Below, piece after piece: positions 50,070-61,024 of a DNA stretch of 64,000 bases. The translations under genes and the position numbers were made by a program. The notes beneath the pieces were generated by a model. It worked only from the letters and a program-made list of their open reading frames with translations. It had not been told where the DNA came from and searched no databases. Source of the stretch: Pseudoscleropodium purum. Taxonomy: Eukaryota > Streptophyta > Bryopsida > Hypnales > Brachytheciaceae. The first letter of the stretch is position 1; the number at the start of each line of letters is the position of its first letter. The stretch lies in assembly GCA_963969395.1 (NCBI GenBank), contig OZ017803.1:16616001-16680000 (forward strand), in the 5' to 3' direction.

Positions 50070-51005
50070 TTAACTCCTAAAGTTCCATAACTATGTTTTC
50101 ACTAAAAACACTCAAAAACTACCATTTTTAGTACAAGTAAATTTTTTTTGAAAATAGAACTTTTTTTTATTCATGTAACTGTAGTATCTTATAGTATATT
50201 GACTTGAAAACATGTGATAAAAATTTCAGAAATTTCCACTATGTGGATTGCAAGATATAAACATTCAAATTTATTGAAATCATTTTTTTTATCCCTACAA
50301 AAAATAGGGCAGCTACACTTCACAAGCTCACTTCTCTATAAAAAAAAAAAGTTGAAAATGATGGTGCTTTTCTGAATTCTTTTTCCTAGACAAATTGACC
50401 ACATTCTTGAAAAAATTTGAGTTCATTTGGAATTGTACAACACATAAAAATAATGTAAGTAGATAGTAGTAGAGAATGATTTAAAATAAGAAATTGTTAA
50501 GAATTTAATTGTAGAATTGAAAAAAAATCAATCCAATAGTTGCAATGTTGTGATAAAAAATATACATCCTAAGATTTTATTTTTTTCCAAAAATATTGAA
50601 AATTGAATAAGATAAAGGACTTCAAAGTTTATTTTTAGAGTAGAGAATCCATAACTACTCGCAAACAAAAAATCCTCATAACTTTTGACTCATTGATCAA
50701 AATAGAATGATTAAAAGCTTTCCAAGTATATCTAATTCTAGAAAATCAATTTCAAATTTTTTTCTTAAAAAAAAGGATTTTTCTAATCTGTCCAAACTGC
50801 CTATTTACCCCCCCAAAAAGTAACATATTAGGCCATAACTTTTGACTCATATTTCCACATGTCATGAAATTTAGTGCATATGAAAGATTTTTTTTTTCCT
50901 CCTTCAATTAAAATTTGGGTCAAAAATATAAAAATCTTTAATCAAATGTACCTACCCAAAATTTCTATACAGCCAAGAAACACAGCTTGGTCCTTTAAGG
51001 GTTAA
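50070..51005 (-). repeat. TTAA-ended dispersed repeat, copy E
   Basis: 936 bp, with ends TTAACTCCTAAAGTTCC and GGTCCTTTAAGGGTTAA. It is the best preserved reverse copy. It aligns with B (reversed) over its whole length, including CTCTACTACT-type, GTACAA and CATTGATCAAAAT blocks. No transposase frame. Confidence 0.8.
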
Positions 51006-53246
51006 GATGCACATTTCAATGAGTTTTGGACGAATCCTTCAAAGGTTCTTTGAAGGTTCATTTTTTCCTAATGGGTGACTTTTTGACTCCCATATGGTGT
51101 TTGCACAACTATGATCAATTACATATTATTTAAATTCAAATGAAGAACTTTTTAGAAGCACATTGATTTATCCTATTAGTACGTGTGACATTAATTTACA
51201 ATAGTCATAGTATTTTTAAATAGTACAAAATAAGACATCATATTATAGCATTGCACTAATTTTCAATAAATAAATTTGTTAGGATACTAATTTTATAAAG
51301 AGACTAATTTTGTGCCCTTAACAATAGGATTCATTAGGATAGCATACATGAAAAATCTTTTGGTTCAATATCATTATGAATTAAAGGTCCACATGATATG
51401 AGAACTTTTGGATATCAATGATTCAATGTAGAAGACTTGACTAGGTTCTTTTCTTAGACAAGTATGAATGAAGAGTTTGTTGATTTTACATTATTTCATA
51501 ATTCAATAAGTAATGTGAAGTTGAAATAAAAAAAAATAAAAAAACTCAAGATTTTTTTTAGAACTAAAATTTCAACTTAAGAAATTCATAATTCATTGGA
51601 ATCTTTGTTCTTTTATAAGATACAAATACAAAAGCAATAGAGGCAAAGTTAATTTCTAACTTTAATGTAGAAATAATTTTTTCCTAAAACATTCTAAGAA
51701 AATTTTTAGAATGATTGTTTCAAGAGGTTTAGTCCATTCCAAAAGGGATGATCAAGTTCCTTAGAATAATCCTTTATGGACAACCTTCTTTAGATGGCAA
51801 AAATTATTGGTCATTGTTTATAAAACAATTATATATTAATTACAATCTAGATGGTGCCAATTGTTAAATATAAGCAAGTCAAAATACAATCTTGCTAAAA
51901 CATCTTAGAAATCTATAGGGCACTTGCCGTAAAGTTGCAATTACTCTATCTCAACAAGGTCATTCCATCTGTGGTAATGAACAAAATTTTAGTGATAAAG
52001 TTTCATTTAGTACTCCAATAGAAAGGTTGTCAAACTCAAATACTAGTCTAGAATGCCATGATTTATTTGTCAATATGCAAAGGTGCAATTTTGATTTGTA
52101 AAGGCTTCATATCATTTTCAAAGTAGTCTTAGTAATGTCCCTTGCTACAATTATAGTCCTTTCCAAAGATCTTGAACTAGCTAATTTCTTACATCTAATA
52201 TTTCACTTAAATTGAAAGTCTTCTAATAAATCTTGTGGCACTTCAAATGGAATATTTCTACCTAATTACCAATATTATAAGACTTCCATCCAATTTCTTC
52301 AAAAATATTTAGTGCATAATTACACAAACGAAAATTCATTTCATAAAAAAAGTTCTTTATTAAGGTGAACACCCTAAAATGTACCATTGACCCAAAACTA
52401 CCATCATCATTCTATGTACATCCCAAAAATCAATATGTACCTATGTGGAAGAAAAGAAATTAGAAACTCTATCCTAAAAATTTTTTGACCTTTCATAACT
52501 TTTGCACATGATATCCAAATGCCAAATTATTTGGTACATTGAAGCCTCGTTTTAGTTGCCAACAAGAAAATTTGAAAATTTGATCAATTTGATAATTATA
52601 GTAACTAAGATAGGAGGTCTATGAAGCAATTGGGCTCTAAAATCGTCCACCTCATCAAACATACACTATTTATGCATGTTTCTTTTTCATTGTGCTACCA
52701 ATGTACAAATAGTTTACATTTCAAGAGGTGGAAGCTTCTAGCGACCACTACTTTTCAACTTCAAAATTCATAACCGATTCCATGAAGCTACAAAAAAATA
52801 TGAAATGACTTGCATTAGATGCCAATTCTAGTTGTCTTTCAAGAAAAATCTACTAAAAAATATTTCAAGAATTTTTGCCTCCCAAAATTCAATTTCAGCT
52901 CTTAAAAGAGCACTTTAAGGACCTCCTACCTTGGGCACACAGTACCAAAAAGTAATGTTTTAGGGGGTGCCTACCTTACCCATTCAACAAGCTTGACAAA
53001 CTCATCCAAGTTTGCAGTTCTATAAACTGCAATACACTAGTCAAGGATCAGATAATCATGTCATACTCCTTTAACCTTTGGTAAGATAACTTTACAAAAG
53101 TACAAATTCAATTTCATCGATTTTACAAACCAATTTAGCAAATAGATTTTAGCAATTTCATTGGAATCATGAACCAAGTTCACTAAATAGACAACCAACT
53201 TAATTTGAACTTTCAACCAAGTACACTACATGTTGTGATTTGTGAA
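51006..53246. other. AT-rich intergenic DNA, no gene seen
   Basis: AT-rich DNA without useful open frames on either strand. No element ends or RNA genes were recognised. Confidence 0.5.
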
Positions 53247-53948
53247 GGGTCATTGCAAGAAACACCAGTCCTATTTTCCATCACAATTAGAGGGACGTTG
53301 TCTTTTAGTATAACTTTTGCATCCCAAGTATTAAGAACTTGAAATTTCTATTAGAGATGTCTAACTTGATAGTAATCAAATCCCTTATTTTTTAGAAATA
53401 AAAAAATCATTTTATATTTTAAATTTAGTTTTATTAATTTGTTACACTTTGAGATTTAAGGGTTTTCACTATATTGAGAACCAAAATTGAATGATCTAGA
53501 GTTAAATTTTGGTAGTCTATTTCCATACTAGACAAGCAAATGCCTACCAAAGGGCATCTATAAATATTTTATTTTATATCCACTATGTCCATGCAAATAG
53601 GACTCTCTTTTATGAGTAATTTTGAACATTGAATATAGTGTCAACTTCATTTTTTTAGTAAAATTTGATCACCATGAAGTCCTCTCAAATAGAATTTTTT
53701 TTTCATGGTTTCCTATTTATTAGTAATTTATATCTTATGGATTCTATTTTTTGAGACAATTTATCTTCTTTTCCCATAGTATTGTTTTAGTACTCACAAA
53801 TAGTCCATGGTACTTGCAATTGTACCTTTAATTGTCAATTTTTTCAATCAACGGCTAAGATTGTTCCACTACATAGTACTCATAATACTCTAAACACAAT
53901 TTTTACCACAACGCTACAAAAAACCCACAATATTTCTTGCAATGACCC
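53247..53948. mobile_element. Probable CACTA-like non-autonomous element
   Basis: GGGTCATTGCAAGAAA at 53247-53262 is repeated exactly inverted at 53933-53948. CATTGCAAGAAA is close to the CACTACAAGAAA ends of plant CACTA elements. The flanking triplets are GAA and AAA (one difference) if the whole 16 bp is the terminal repeat. No transposase frame lies in the 702-bp interior. Superfamily assignment is tentative. Confidence 0.55.
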
Positions 53949-54289
53949 AAAATACTATATCATGATTTGGTACCCATATTCACAACTTTGCAAAATCAAT
54001 TTCATGAACTGCATAACGCATGTGGCCAACACTTTTCCTACAATCAAATTCACAACTGCATTTACTCTTTCAAATCTACAAGATTGTGGATTCCAATTAC
54101 ATTGGGTTACTTTGTTTTGCTTGCTTGTTTCAACGTACACTAATCAAAGACCATAGAAGAACCGACATCGAGCTACTAGAGGCTTCTAGGTAATTAAATA
54201 CAAAACAAAGAAGAACCAATGAGCAATCAATGATAAGGAAAAGAATGCAAAATGAGGAGGTGAGGAGGTGAGGAGGTGAGAAGGGGCTG
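53949..54289. other. Intergenic DNA with a GAGGTGAG microsatellite
   Basis: Short overlapping frames occur on both strands (53955-54156), with no recognisable product. Near 54256-54282 a GAGGTGAG unit is repeated several times, just before an inverted-repeat element. Confidence 0.5.
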
Positions 54290-54291
54290 GG

Positions 54292-54872
54292 GTGAATTGA
54301 CCCCTTGCTCGTCCCCGGGGGAAAATGCTGAAATTTTTATATGCTACACATAGTAAAACTTGCAAATTTTGAATTCATATTTGCAATTAGAGGCTCCAAA
54401 TTAGATAGGAGGGATGTAGAAGACAAATTATTGAAGCCACAAAATAGGGGGGCTTCTTTTTACAAGCACTCTTGGATTGACTTAGGGCCGCTTCACACAT
54501 GGGCCCAAGGCTAAGAGTCCACCAGCCTCTACCAATCAAATTTCAGAAAATTCCGACTTTGGCCTCTCAACCCTTCACACAAGGTGGCACAATCCAAAGT
54601 CTGTCGCCTTCCAAAGTGCCTACATGGAAGTCCAAGCTCCTACGTGGCAATGGCCTCACGACGGACTCTCGACCCAAGTTTGGGTCATTACTTTATGGCA
54701 CCCAAACTTTGGTCGAGAGTCCATCAAATTGTCCATTTATTGTCCATTTGTTGCCCATTTCTTTGGACTCTCACCCAAAGTTTGGCCATGAACTCCTACG
54801 GCCTCTCGACTTGGTCGGCCCATGTGTGAAGCGCCCCTTAAAGGGGATGAGTGAGGGAGTCAATTCACCCTA
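54292..54872. mobile_element. Outer inverted-repeat element hosting a nested MITE
   Basis: GGGTGAATTGACCCCTTGCTC near 54292 matches, inverted, the sequence ending GAGGGAGTCAATTCACCCT near 54872. The CTCGTCCCC and GGGGATGAG pieces just inside also correspond. Without the nested element (54485-54837 plus one TTA) it would be about 225 bp. Its own target duplication is not evident. Confidence 0.6.
54485..54837. mobile_element. PIF/Harbinger (Tourist-like) MITE, TTA duplication
   Basis: The left end GGGCCGCTTCACACATGGGCC and the right end GGCCCATGTGTGAAGCGCCCC form an almost perfect 21-bp inverted repeat. TTA flanks both sides (54482-54484 and 54838-54840). A G-rich end and TTA duplication are the Harbinger signature. 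Inside, a second foldback pairs GGACTCTCGACCCAAGTTTG with CAAACTTTGGTCGAGAGTCC. The frame at 54499-54873 spans this palindromic element and is not a gene. Confidence 0.88.
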
Positions 54873-54873
54873 A

Positions 54874-57288
54874 CAGTGAGAAGGTGAGAATACAAAAAAC
54901 TACATAGTATGATTTCAAAGATTTACTAACAATACGGAATTGACATGAAGTTGCTAGAATTAGAGGTCGACTACCATGAAATTGAGGATTGGTGTGCCAT
55001 ATGTCAAGGTCATTTCACTAGAAGAATCATGAACTAATTTTAGAAAGTTCACAAGGTTGGTAGAACTCTCTGATAACATTGATTGGAGGTGGTTCATGAA
55101 CTAGCTTGGAACCATCATGAAATTGATCGAGTTTGCACTTCTGTCTATGAAGTCATCTTACCAAAGAAGTAAAACTGAAAGGAATTTCAAAATCAATCTT
55201 GTTTGGGTTGTTTTTGCTCGTTAGATTGTGAAAAACTTAAAAAATTCCCCACCGAAGACTTGTTCATCTGGTTCTGTGTAATTGAAATTGTCCATGTGTT
55301 TCAAGAAAAGGAAAAAAAAGAAAGAAAGAAAAAAAGGAATTTCAAATTAAAAGAAATTTCTAATTGAAAGATTGAAATTTCAGACTGGTGGTGGTGATCC
55401 ATCAAGACCCCCAGGCAAGTACCGAAACACTCTTGTCCAGCCTCTTGTTTATTTCTTTCTTTCTATTCTTATTCTTATTTTTCTTTTTTATTATAACAAA
55501 TGGTGAACCATTGCATTAAAAAGTCCAGCCTCTCGGTCTGGCTGCCGTTGTGTTTTTCCTCATTCTGCAATGGATCTCCATTGATTTCAAATTTTTTTTT
55601 TTAAAGCAAGAAAAAAAAACATTCCTGCAGATAACTTACTCATGAGCAACATTCTCATCCCACCCACTTTGAAGTATTGTAAAGTATTCTACTTTTTTAA
55701 GTTGAGAATCCATAACAGAGCTTTTTCTATTTTTCCCCAGACAACTTACCATATACCCCCGCTGAAAGCTATAAAAAAAAATTTCCATTTGTTTTCCCCA
55801 AAAAAGAAAAGCAAAAAAGCAAAAAAAAAGAAGCTATAAAAAGTATGGTATGTGTCCCGCCCTTGCACTTATGATTGGGTTGCCATAAGCATGTTGCAAG
55901 TTCATGTCGGAAGGGGAAGCGGAAGCGGAAGGGGACTTGGCTCCGTTGTCAACTTGGCTACTCCCCTTTGTCCGCTTTGTCAACGCCGGGCTTAGTAAAG
56001 ACTGACTCCGCCCGATCTTATTATTACGATCTTGGACCCGCGGAAGTCCATCTTTGGGACATGATGGGATGCATGTCGCTTTGCGTAAGGGACTTGTACT
56101 TCGCTTCTACTGTAAGAAACAAAGGACTTCATAATGGGGGGGGGGGGGATTCAGTTGGTCGAACACAGAACTAGTGAAATTCGGTTAACAACAGGACTTT
56201 TTTTTCTGGCCTTCATAGTGCCGGATTGCACTAGCAAAAAAAAATAATTTGTCTAAGAATTGACGACAATTTACGATTTTTTTTTGTTAGAAAACTTCAA
56301 AATTAAGGAAAAAAACAAACTTGGATGAAATCACTGGATTGTGGATGAAAATATAATTATAGATATGTGATATTTTTCTATCCAATATGTGGGTGAGAGT
56401 TGAAATTTGGAGCATCACTATAACATTTTGTTATTGCCACCTCGGCACTTTGTGAAAAATGAAAAAAAAAAAAAAAAAACCCTGGTTAACAATTGAGGAA
56501 ACATTTGAAATTGTTTAAAAGAAATGAAATAAAGGAATTCGACATAGTTGGATGCACTTTCATTCTTCTTGGAAAAGGTAATTTGGTACAAGTATTAGCA
56601 TTTGAAAATTATGAATTTTCTATAAAAAGAAAATTAGAATTTTGGGGTAAGGTGTCTAATTTTTATGGATTTTTCGAAAGGAGAATTCCTTGGACCATTA
56701 ATTGTCAAAATAAGCAATTTTATATAGTTGGAGGCACTTTTTCCTTGAATTTTTTTTTGTAGTATTAGCAATTGAAAATCATAAATTTTCTAAAGAAAAA
56801 TGAATTTTGGGATAAGATTTGTGTAATTTCTATAAATTTTCAAAGCGGAATTCTTTGGATTGTTGAAATTGTCACAAATAGCTTAGTACTAAAATCAATA
56901 TTTTGAGAGATAAACACAACAACCAATTGCACATAAATATGTAAATGGCTTTATGACACATTGGGGGATAGGTTTTGGAATGAAAGTCTTCTTGTTAGAA
57001 ATGGGTACAAGGACAATTTGGGATGTTTTCACCTTAGGTGGCCTTATCCATAAAAATTACCTCATGACTCACCACTTGTCCACATTGAGACACATGTGAC
57101 TCTATAATCTAGGCCTTGAACCAATACACCAATCCATGTCATACACATGGTTTTTAGTTGATGAAAATTAATTCATCCTTGTACAATAACATGAAATATT
57201 TATATAGTGTAAGATATCAAGAAATTAATGAGGGACAACCTAGTTTCACTATTCAATGTAGCAAGAATGGCACCAACATAATTTGAGG
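54874..57288. other. Intergenic DNA with an organelle-like patch
   Basis: AT-rich with A-rich low-complexity sequence near 55310-55350 and 55790-55840. The patch 55870-56135 differs from its surroundings: it is GC-rich, non-repetitive and CpG-containing, and is followed by a run of G's at 56138-56149. No gene could be assigned to it. After 56200 AT-rich DNA resumes; the frame at 56493-56762 is unrecognised. Confidence 0.45.
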
Positions 57289-57702
57289 TAAGGTAGATGG
57301 CTGTAAAAGTGACCCTTTAAGGGCTGATCCGCCTTTTTCATAGGTTTTCATGAATAGAAATATTTTTAGCTCATTTTTCAGAAAAAGAAAAATAGATGCT
57401 GAAAGTAACACAAATGGTTTCATATTTTCCAAAGTATTTTTGAATTAGTTATGATTTTTCAAAGATTTCTATAGTAGATACCTATTTGTGACCATAGGTC
57501 TCCCAAAATCTGTCCCCCTCCAACTTCTAAAGCAATTTCTGAACTATGGAGGAGATGATTGGCTCTTGGGATAAAATAAATAAATTTTTCTTGATTCATT
57601 CAATAGCAACAATGGTCCATTTAAAGATCAACTCCCATCCATTTTACAACAAACTATGGGGCGGTTGCAAGAAGAAGGGCACTTTTACAACCATCTACCT
57701 TA
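57289..57702. mobile_element. MITE-like element with ~27-bp terminal inverted repeats
   Basis: The left end TAAGGTAGATGGCTGTAAAA continues GTGACCCTT. The right end is its inverse with few changes (AAGGGCACTTTTACAACC then ATCTACCTTA). The span is 414 bp and the interior codes for nothing recognisable; a 61-codon frame at 57546-57731 overlaps the right arm. No clear target duplication, so the superfamily is unassigned. Confidence 0.7.
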
Positions 57703-58956
57703 GGATCTTCCATCAATTGCCTAATCAATGATTAAGTTCAACATAACATGATGTATGAATAAGGCAAGGGTCCCTTTTACATTCTTGAATTAATAGATGA
57801 GACCCTCTCAAGTATCCAACAATCCTATATGGCTTCTCAACCAACTCCAATCCTCAAATTAATTGATAAGTCCTTCTCAAATATCTAGTAAAATATAATA
57901 CCTTCTTAGCTTGGGGAGGACCATTGTCTAGTTACACAATGTTATGAACTTCTTGGTATATATTTTTAAACGTGTTCATCCATTTGGGTTACATAAATTT
58001 TATTTTGGAAATTAGATCAAGAGAATACGTATACATATTCTATTTCATGTCTAGAAAAGTATGGTGATTTCATTGGGGGTGAAAATAAATTAATAATAGA
58101 TGGCTTAGAAATACAGAATTAACTAAGTTGAAATAGGAGAAGCTTTGATATTTATTAGGTTTAGTTGAAAAATTTGCAATAAATGGTGACTATAGTGCGG
58201 CTCAAGAGCAACACCTTAACTAAACCTTTCATTCACTAAAATTACATTTGAGGTAGATTCCAAGGTGGAAATACCTAAAAGCAACATATTTTGTTTTCTA
58301 ATATGAAAAAAATGGCCTTCAGTGACCACTTTCAAGGCTCTAAATGACTACAAACTTTTCAAATGCAACCAATAAGAGATGAGGAGTTTTATGAAGCAAC
58401 CAATGAAAGTTCAAGACATTTGGTTCTTCAATGGGTTGTTCATTTTAGATGAGTCTAGTGTTAAATACAAACTACTTGCCATATATTTTCAACTTTGAAA
58501 CTTTATAATAAATTGCTAGCGTGCTGAAAAATTACAAAACCATTTGGGATGCATTAGTCTTTGAATTTCCTTAGTAATCTAATCAAAATTTTGGGGGTCA
58601 TTCCACCTTTGAGATAGTGGAACCAGAAAAAGCATTACTTCAACTAAGTGTTTTAGAGACATTCTTCCATCTCCTCTAGAAATCTAGACTTGCAAAGCTA
58701 TACTGGGGAAGAACCGGCAACTAGTTCAAAGTTAGTTGGTAGAATTGGGAAAAAAATCAGTCTCAATTTGAAAACATAGGCAAAAAAACAAAGAAAGAAT
58801 CTATAAATGTTCTATTTTGAGTAAAGATACTCAAAACAAAGAAAATAACAAGATTTTGAAGTTCATAAAAAGGGGGTTCAATTTGAAAATTGGAGGAAAA
58901 TAGCCAATAAAGCTCAAAAAAACCCTTCCCAAACACTATCTAATATAAAGTTGCAG
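57703..58956. other. AT-rich intergenic DNA, no gene seen
   Basis: No open frame of interest and no recognisable element boundary. Confidence 0.5.
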
Positions 58957-58959
58957 TTA

Positions 58960-59107
58960 GGGCATCTTAACACTCCAAAATTTTGTGTTGGAGCCAAAGA
59001 AATGAAGTGTTTTGATGGAAGATAGCTATGGACCCAAAGCAAAGATCCAATCAAAACACTTCATTTCTTTGGGCTCCAACAAAAAAAATTTGGGTGTAAA
59101 AAGGCCC
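58960..59107. mobile_element. PIF/Harbinger (Tourist-like) foldback MITE
   Basis: A 148-bp foldback starting GGGCATCTTAACACTCC and ending GGGTGTAAAAAGGCCC. TTA occurs on both sides (58957-58959 and 59108-59110). The arms continue as CCAAAGAAATGAAGTGTTTT and its inverse. It resembles the Tourist type in size, G-rich ends and TTA duplication. Confidence 0.85.
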
Positions 59108-59110
59108 TTA

Positions 59111-59730
59111 TTGAACGCTTATTAATTTAAGCCATTAGCATTTTTTCAGCACCGCCAATTCAAATTATGGATGTTTCATGCAGAGCTCCGACTGCATGGA
59201 ATATTTCATAAATTTAACCTGTTTGTAATGATGTGAGATAATTTATTCCTACCTGTTTTTAGGCCCATTGCTGTCTAATTTGAGCTCATTGTCATATTAC
59301 ATTTTTATTTTTATTTTTTATTTATAACAAATGGCGAGTCATATTACATTTTCATGAAACAGTAGGACACGGTCAAGTGTGAACAGAATAGGTCTTGTTA
59401 GAAATCTCTCTGTAATTTTGGACTCTCATGTAGATAGATAAAAATTCCGGTCTTCATAGAAGGCCGGCATGAATAAAGTATCTATTTTTAATGACAATGA
59501 ACCAATGTCCAATGGATCAAGGGCTTATTTGGACTCTCATTAGAGCATCCTCAACAATTTTTTTAAATCATTTTGGAGACATAGTTAGCTATTTCCTCAA
59601 TACCCATGTGATGCTTGGGGGATGGTGACATCACTATCAAAATTAGGTGATACCTGACAAAATTTTCATACAAGTGTGAAAATAAGAACTTAATAGTATA
59701 TTGAAATGGTTATTTAGTATAGTGTAAATT
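59111..59730. other. Intergenic DNA, no gene seen
   Basis: AT-rich sequence without recognisable genes or element ends. Confidence 0.5.
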
Positions 59731-59739
59731 ATTTATCAC

Positions 59740-60420
59740 AGTTCCATACGATTTAATAATAGTTGTAGAAGTCTTCTTGTCACATTCATCGCTATGAAAC
59801 CATTGCCACCATGTGTAGTTGGAATGCCTAGGTTGTGATTCCCCCAAAGTGGAGGAGAACAAGTTCCAAAAAGAAGAACATGCAGTAATATAAAAGAATT
59901 GGGGCCTAAAGAGGGCCGCCAAATTGTGGATTGTAGACCGGTTCCCCCAAAAGTCCAAATAAAAAATTGATATTTTTTATTGAAAAAATATCAATTTTTT
60001 TATTTAAATTGTTAATCCATCTCTGGTTGCCCTTGTAGAGGCCTCATTTTTTCTCTAATGGTATAGTGAGAAAGATTTTTTTACTATTCTTGAGATTTTT
60101 TCATCTAACTCTACATTTCTTTCACATCATTTTCACATTCAATGCTATCAAATCCATTGCCACCACGTGCATTGGGGGGAGTAGGTTGTGATAACAAAAA
60201 AGTAGAGGAAGAAGAAGTTCCAAGAAGAAGAGCACGCATTACAAAAAATTTGGGACTTCAAGAAGGCGACCTAACTCTCAATCGATTTCCCCAAAAGTCC
60301 AAATAAAAAGTTAATATTTTTATTTGTGAGAAAAACATATATTTTTTTCAATTTGTATTGTCGGTCTACCTTTGACAGCCCGTTAGAAGCCCCATTTTTC
60401 CTCTAATGTTATAGTTTTTC
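59740..60420 (+). repeat. Direct duplication of ~354 bp (two diverged copies)
   Basis: Two adjacent direct copies are offset by about 354 bp. Shared landmarks are CCATTGCCACCA(T/C)GTG (59801 and 60155), GTAG/CTAGGTTGTGAT, the segment around AAGTTCCAA(A)AAGAAGA, CCCCAAAAGTCCAAATAAAAA (in part), and TTTTTCCTCTAATG or its near match. The first copy contains a strong hairpin (AAATTGATATTTTTT ... AAAAAATATCAATTT, about 59964-59997). The pair ends some 600 bp before the phytocyanin ATG. Nature unknown; transposon-derived is likely. Confidence 0.65.
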
Positions 60421-61024
60421 TACCCTCAAAGAAGCTTCGCTTTTGTCAAATTCAAAAAAAGCTTTGCATCCCAACGCGCTCAAAACTGAAAGCGTGGAAA
60501 CGAAGAAACACCTCGCGGACGTCCGTCGCACCGCCTGGGAAAGGAAAAAGACGACAAAAGTCGTCGGCCGTGAGTTGACTCCGTGTGAACTCAGTCAACG
60601 AAGAGCCCCTGTTTTCGTTACCCCTCCGTCGACGTCGTCTCTCTCTCTCTCTCGCTTTCCCTATATCTACCCCAACCCATTTGTCCTCACTCTTGAAAGC
60701 ATCCTTTTCGCCAACTAAAACGCTCGCAACAATCGCTCTCACTAGGTATGATCCTCGTTTTAGAATTGCAAACAACGGACACGCATTCGATTCTGCTTTA
60801 AAATCGAACTTCTTTTTGAGAATTTTCTAGAGAGTTTGAGAGAGAGAGTTTTAAGAAAGTTTTTGCTGCCGTTTAGGCTGGTGATGAATTGATGCCGGTG
60901 CAATTGGTTATGTTTTTGTCTTGGAAAAGAGATCTGAGGTTTTGTTTGTGGATGTGGATGTTCGGAACAGGGAATCTAGAAAATTGGAGATTAGTTGTGG
61001 AGTGTTGAGTATCCTCCTCAGACG
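60421..61024 (+). promoter_or_regulatory. Promoter and 5' leader region of the phytocyanin gene
   Basis: A CpG-containing, mixed-composition stretch follows AT-rich repeats. A (CT)n pyrimidine tract lies at about 60637-60654, followed by TTTCCCTATATCTACCCC. Pyrimidine tracts are common near plant core promoters. A leader intron is possible (donor CACTAGGTATGATCC near 60742-60756, acceptor GGAACAGGG near 60964-60972), but this is not proven. The overlapping frames on both strands at 60443-60830 look like chance frames of this richer sequence. Confidence 0.45.

Noticed and set aside
54499..54873. 124-codon frame
   Set aside because: It covers the palindromic Harbinger-type MITE; the product is unrecognised.
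56461..56480. Long A run as a retrogene poly(A) tail
   Set aside because: No coding sequence or target duplication adjoins it; A runs are common throughout this window.
60452..60775. 107-codon minus-strand frame rich in Arg
   Set aside because: It comes from the CT/GA tract and mixed-composition promoter region; no start context or domain supports it.
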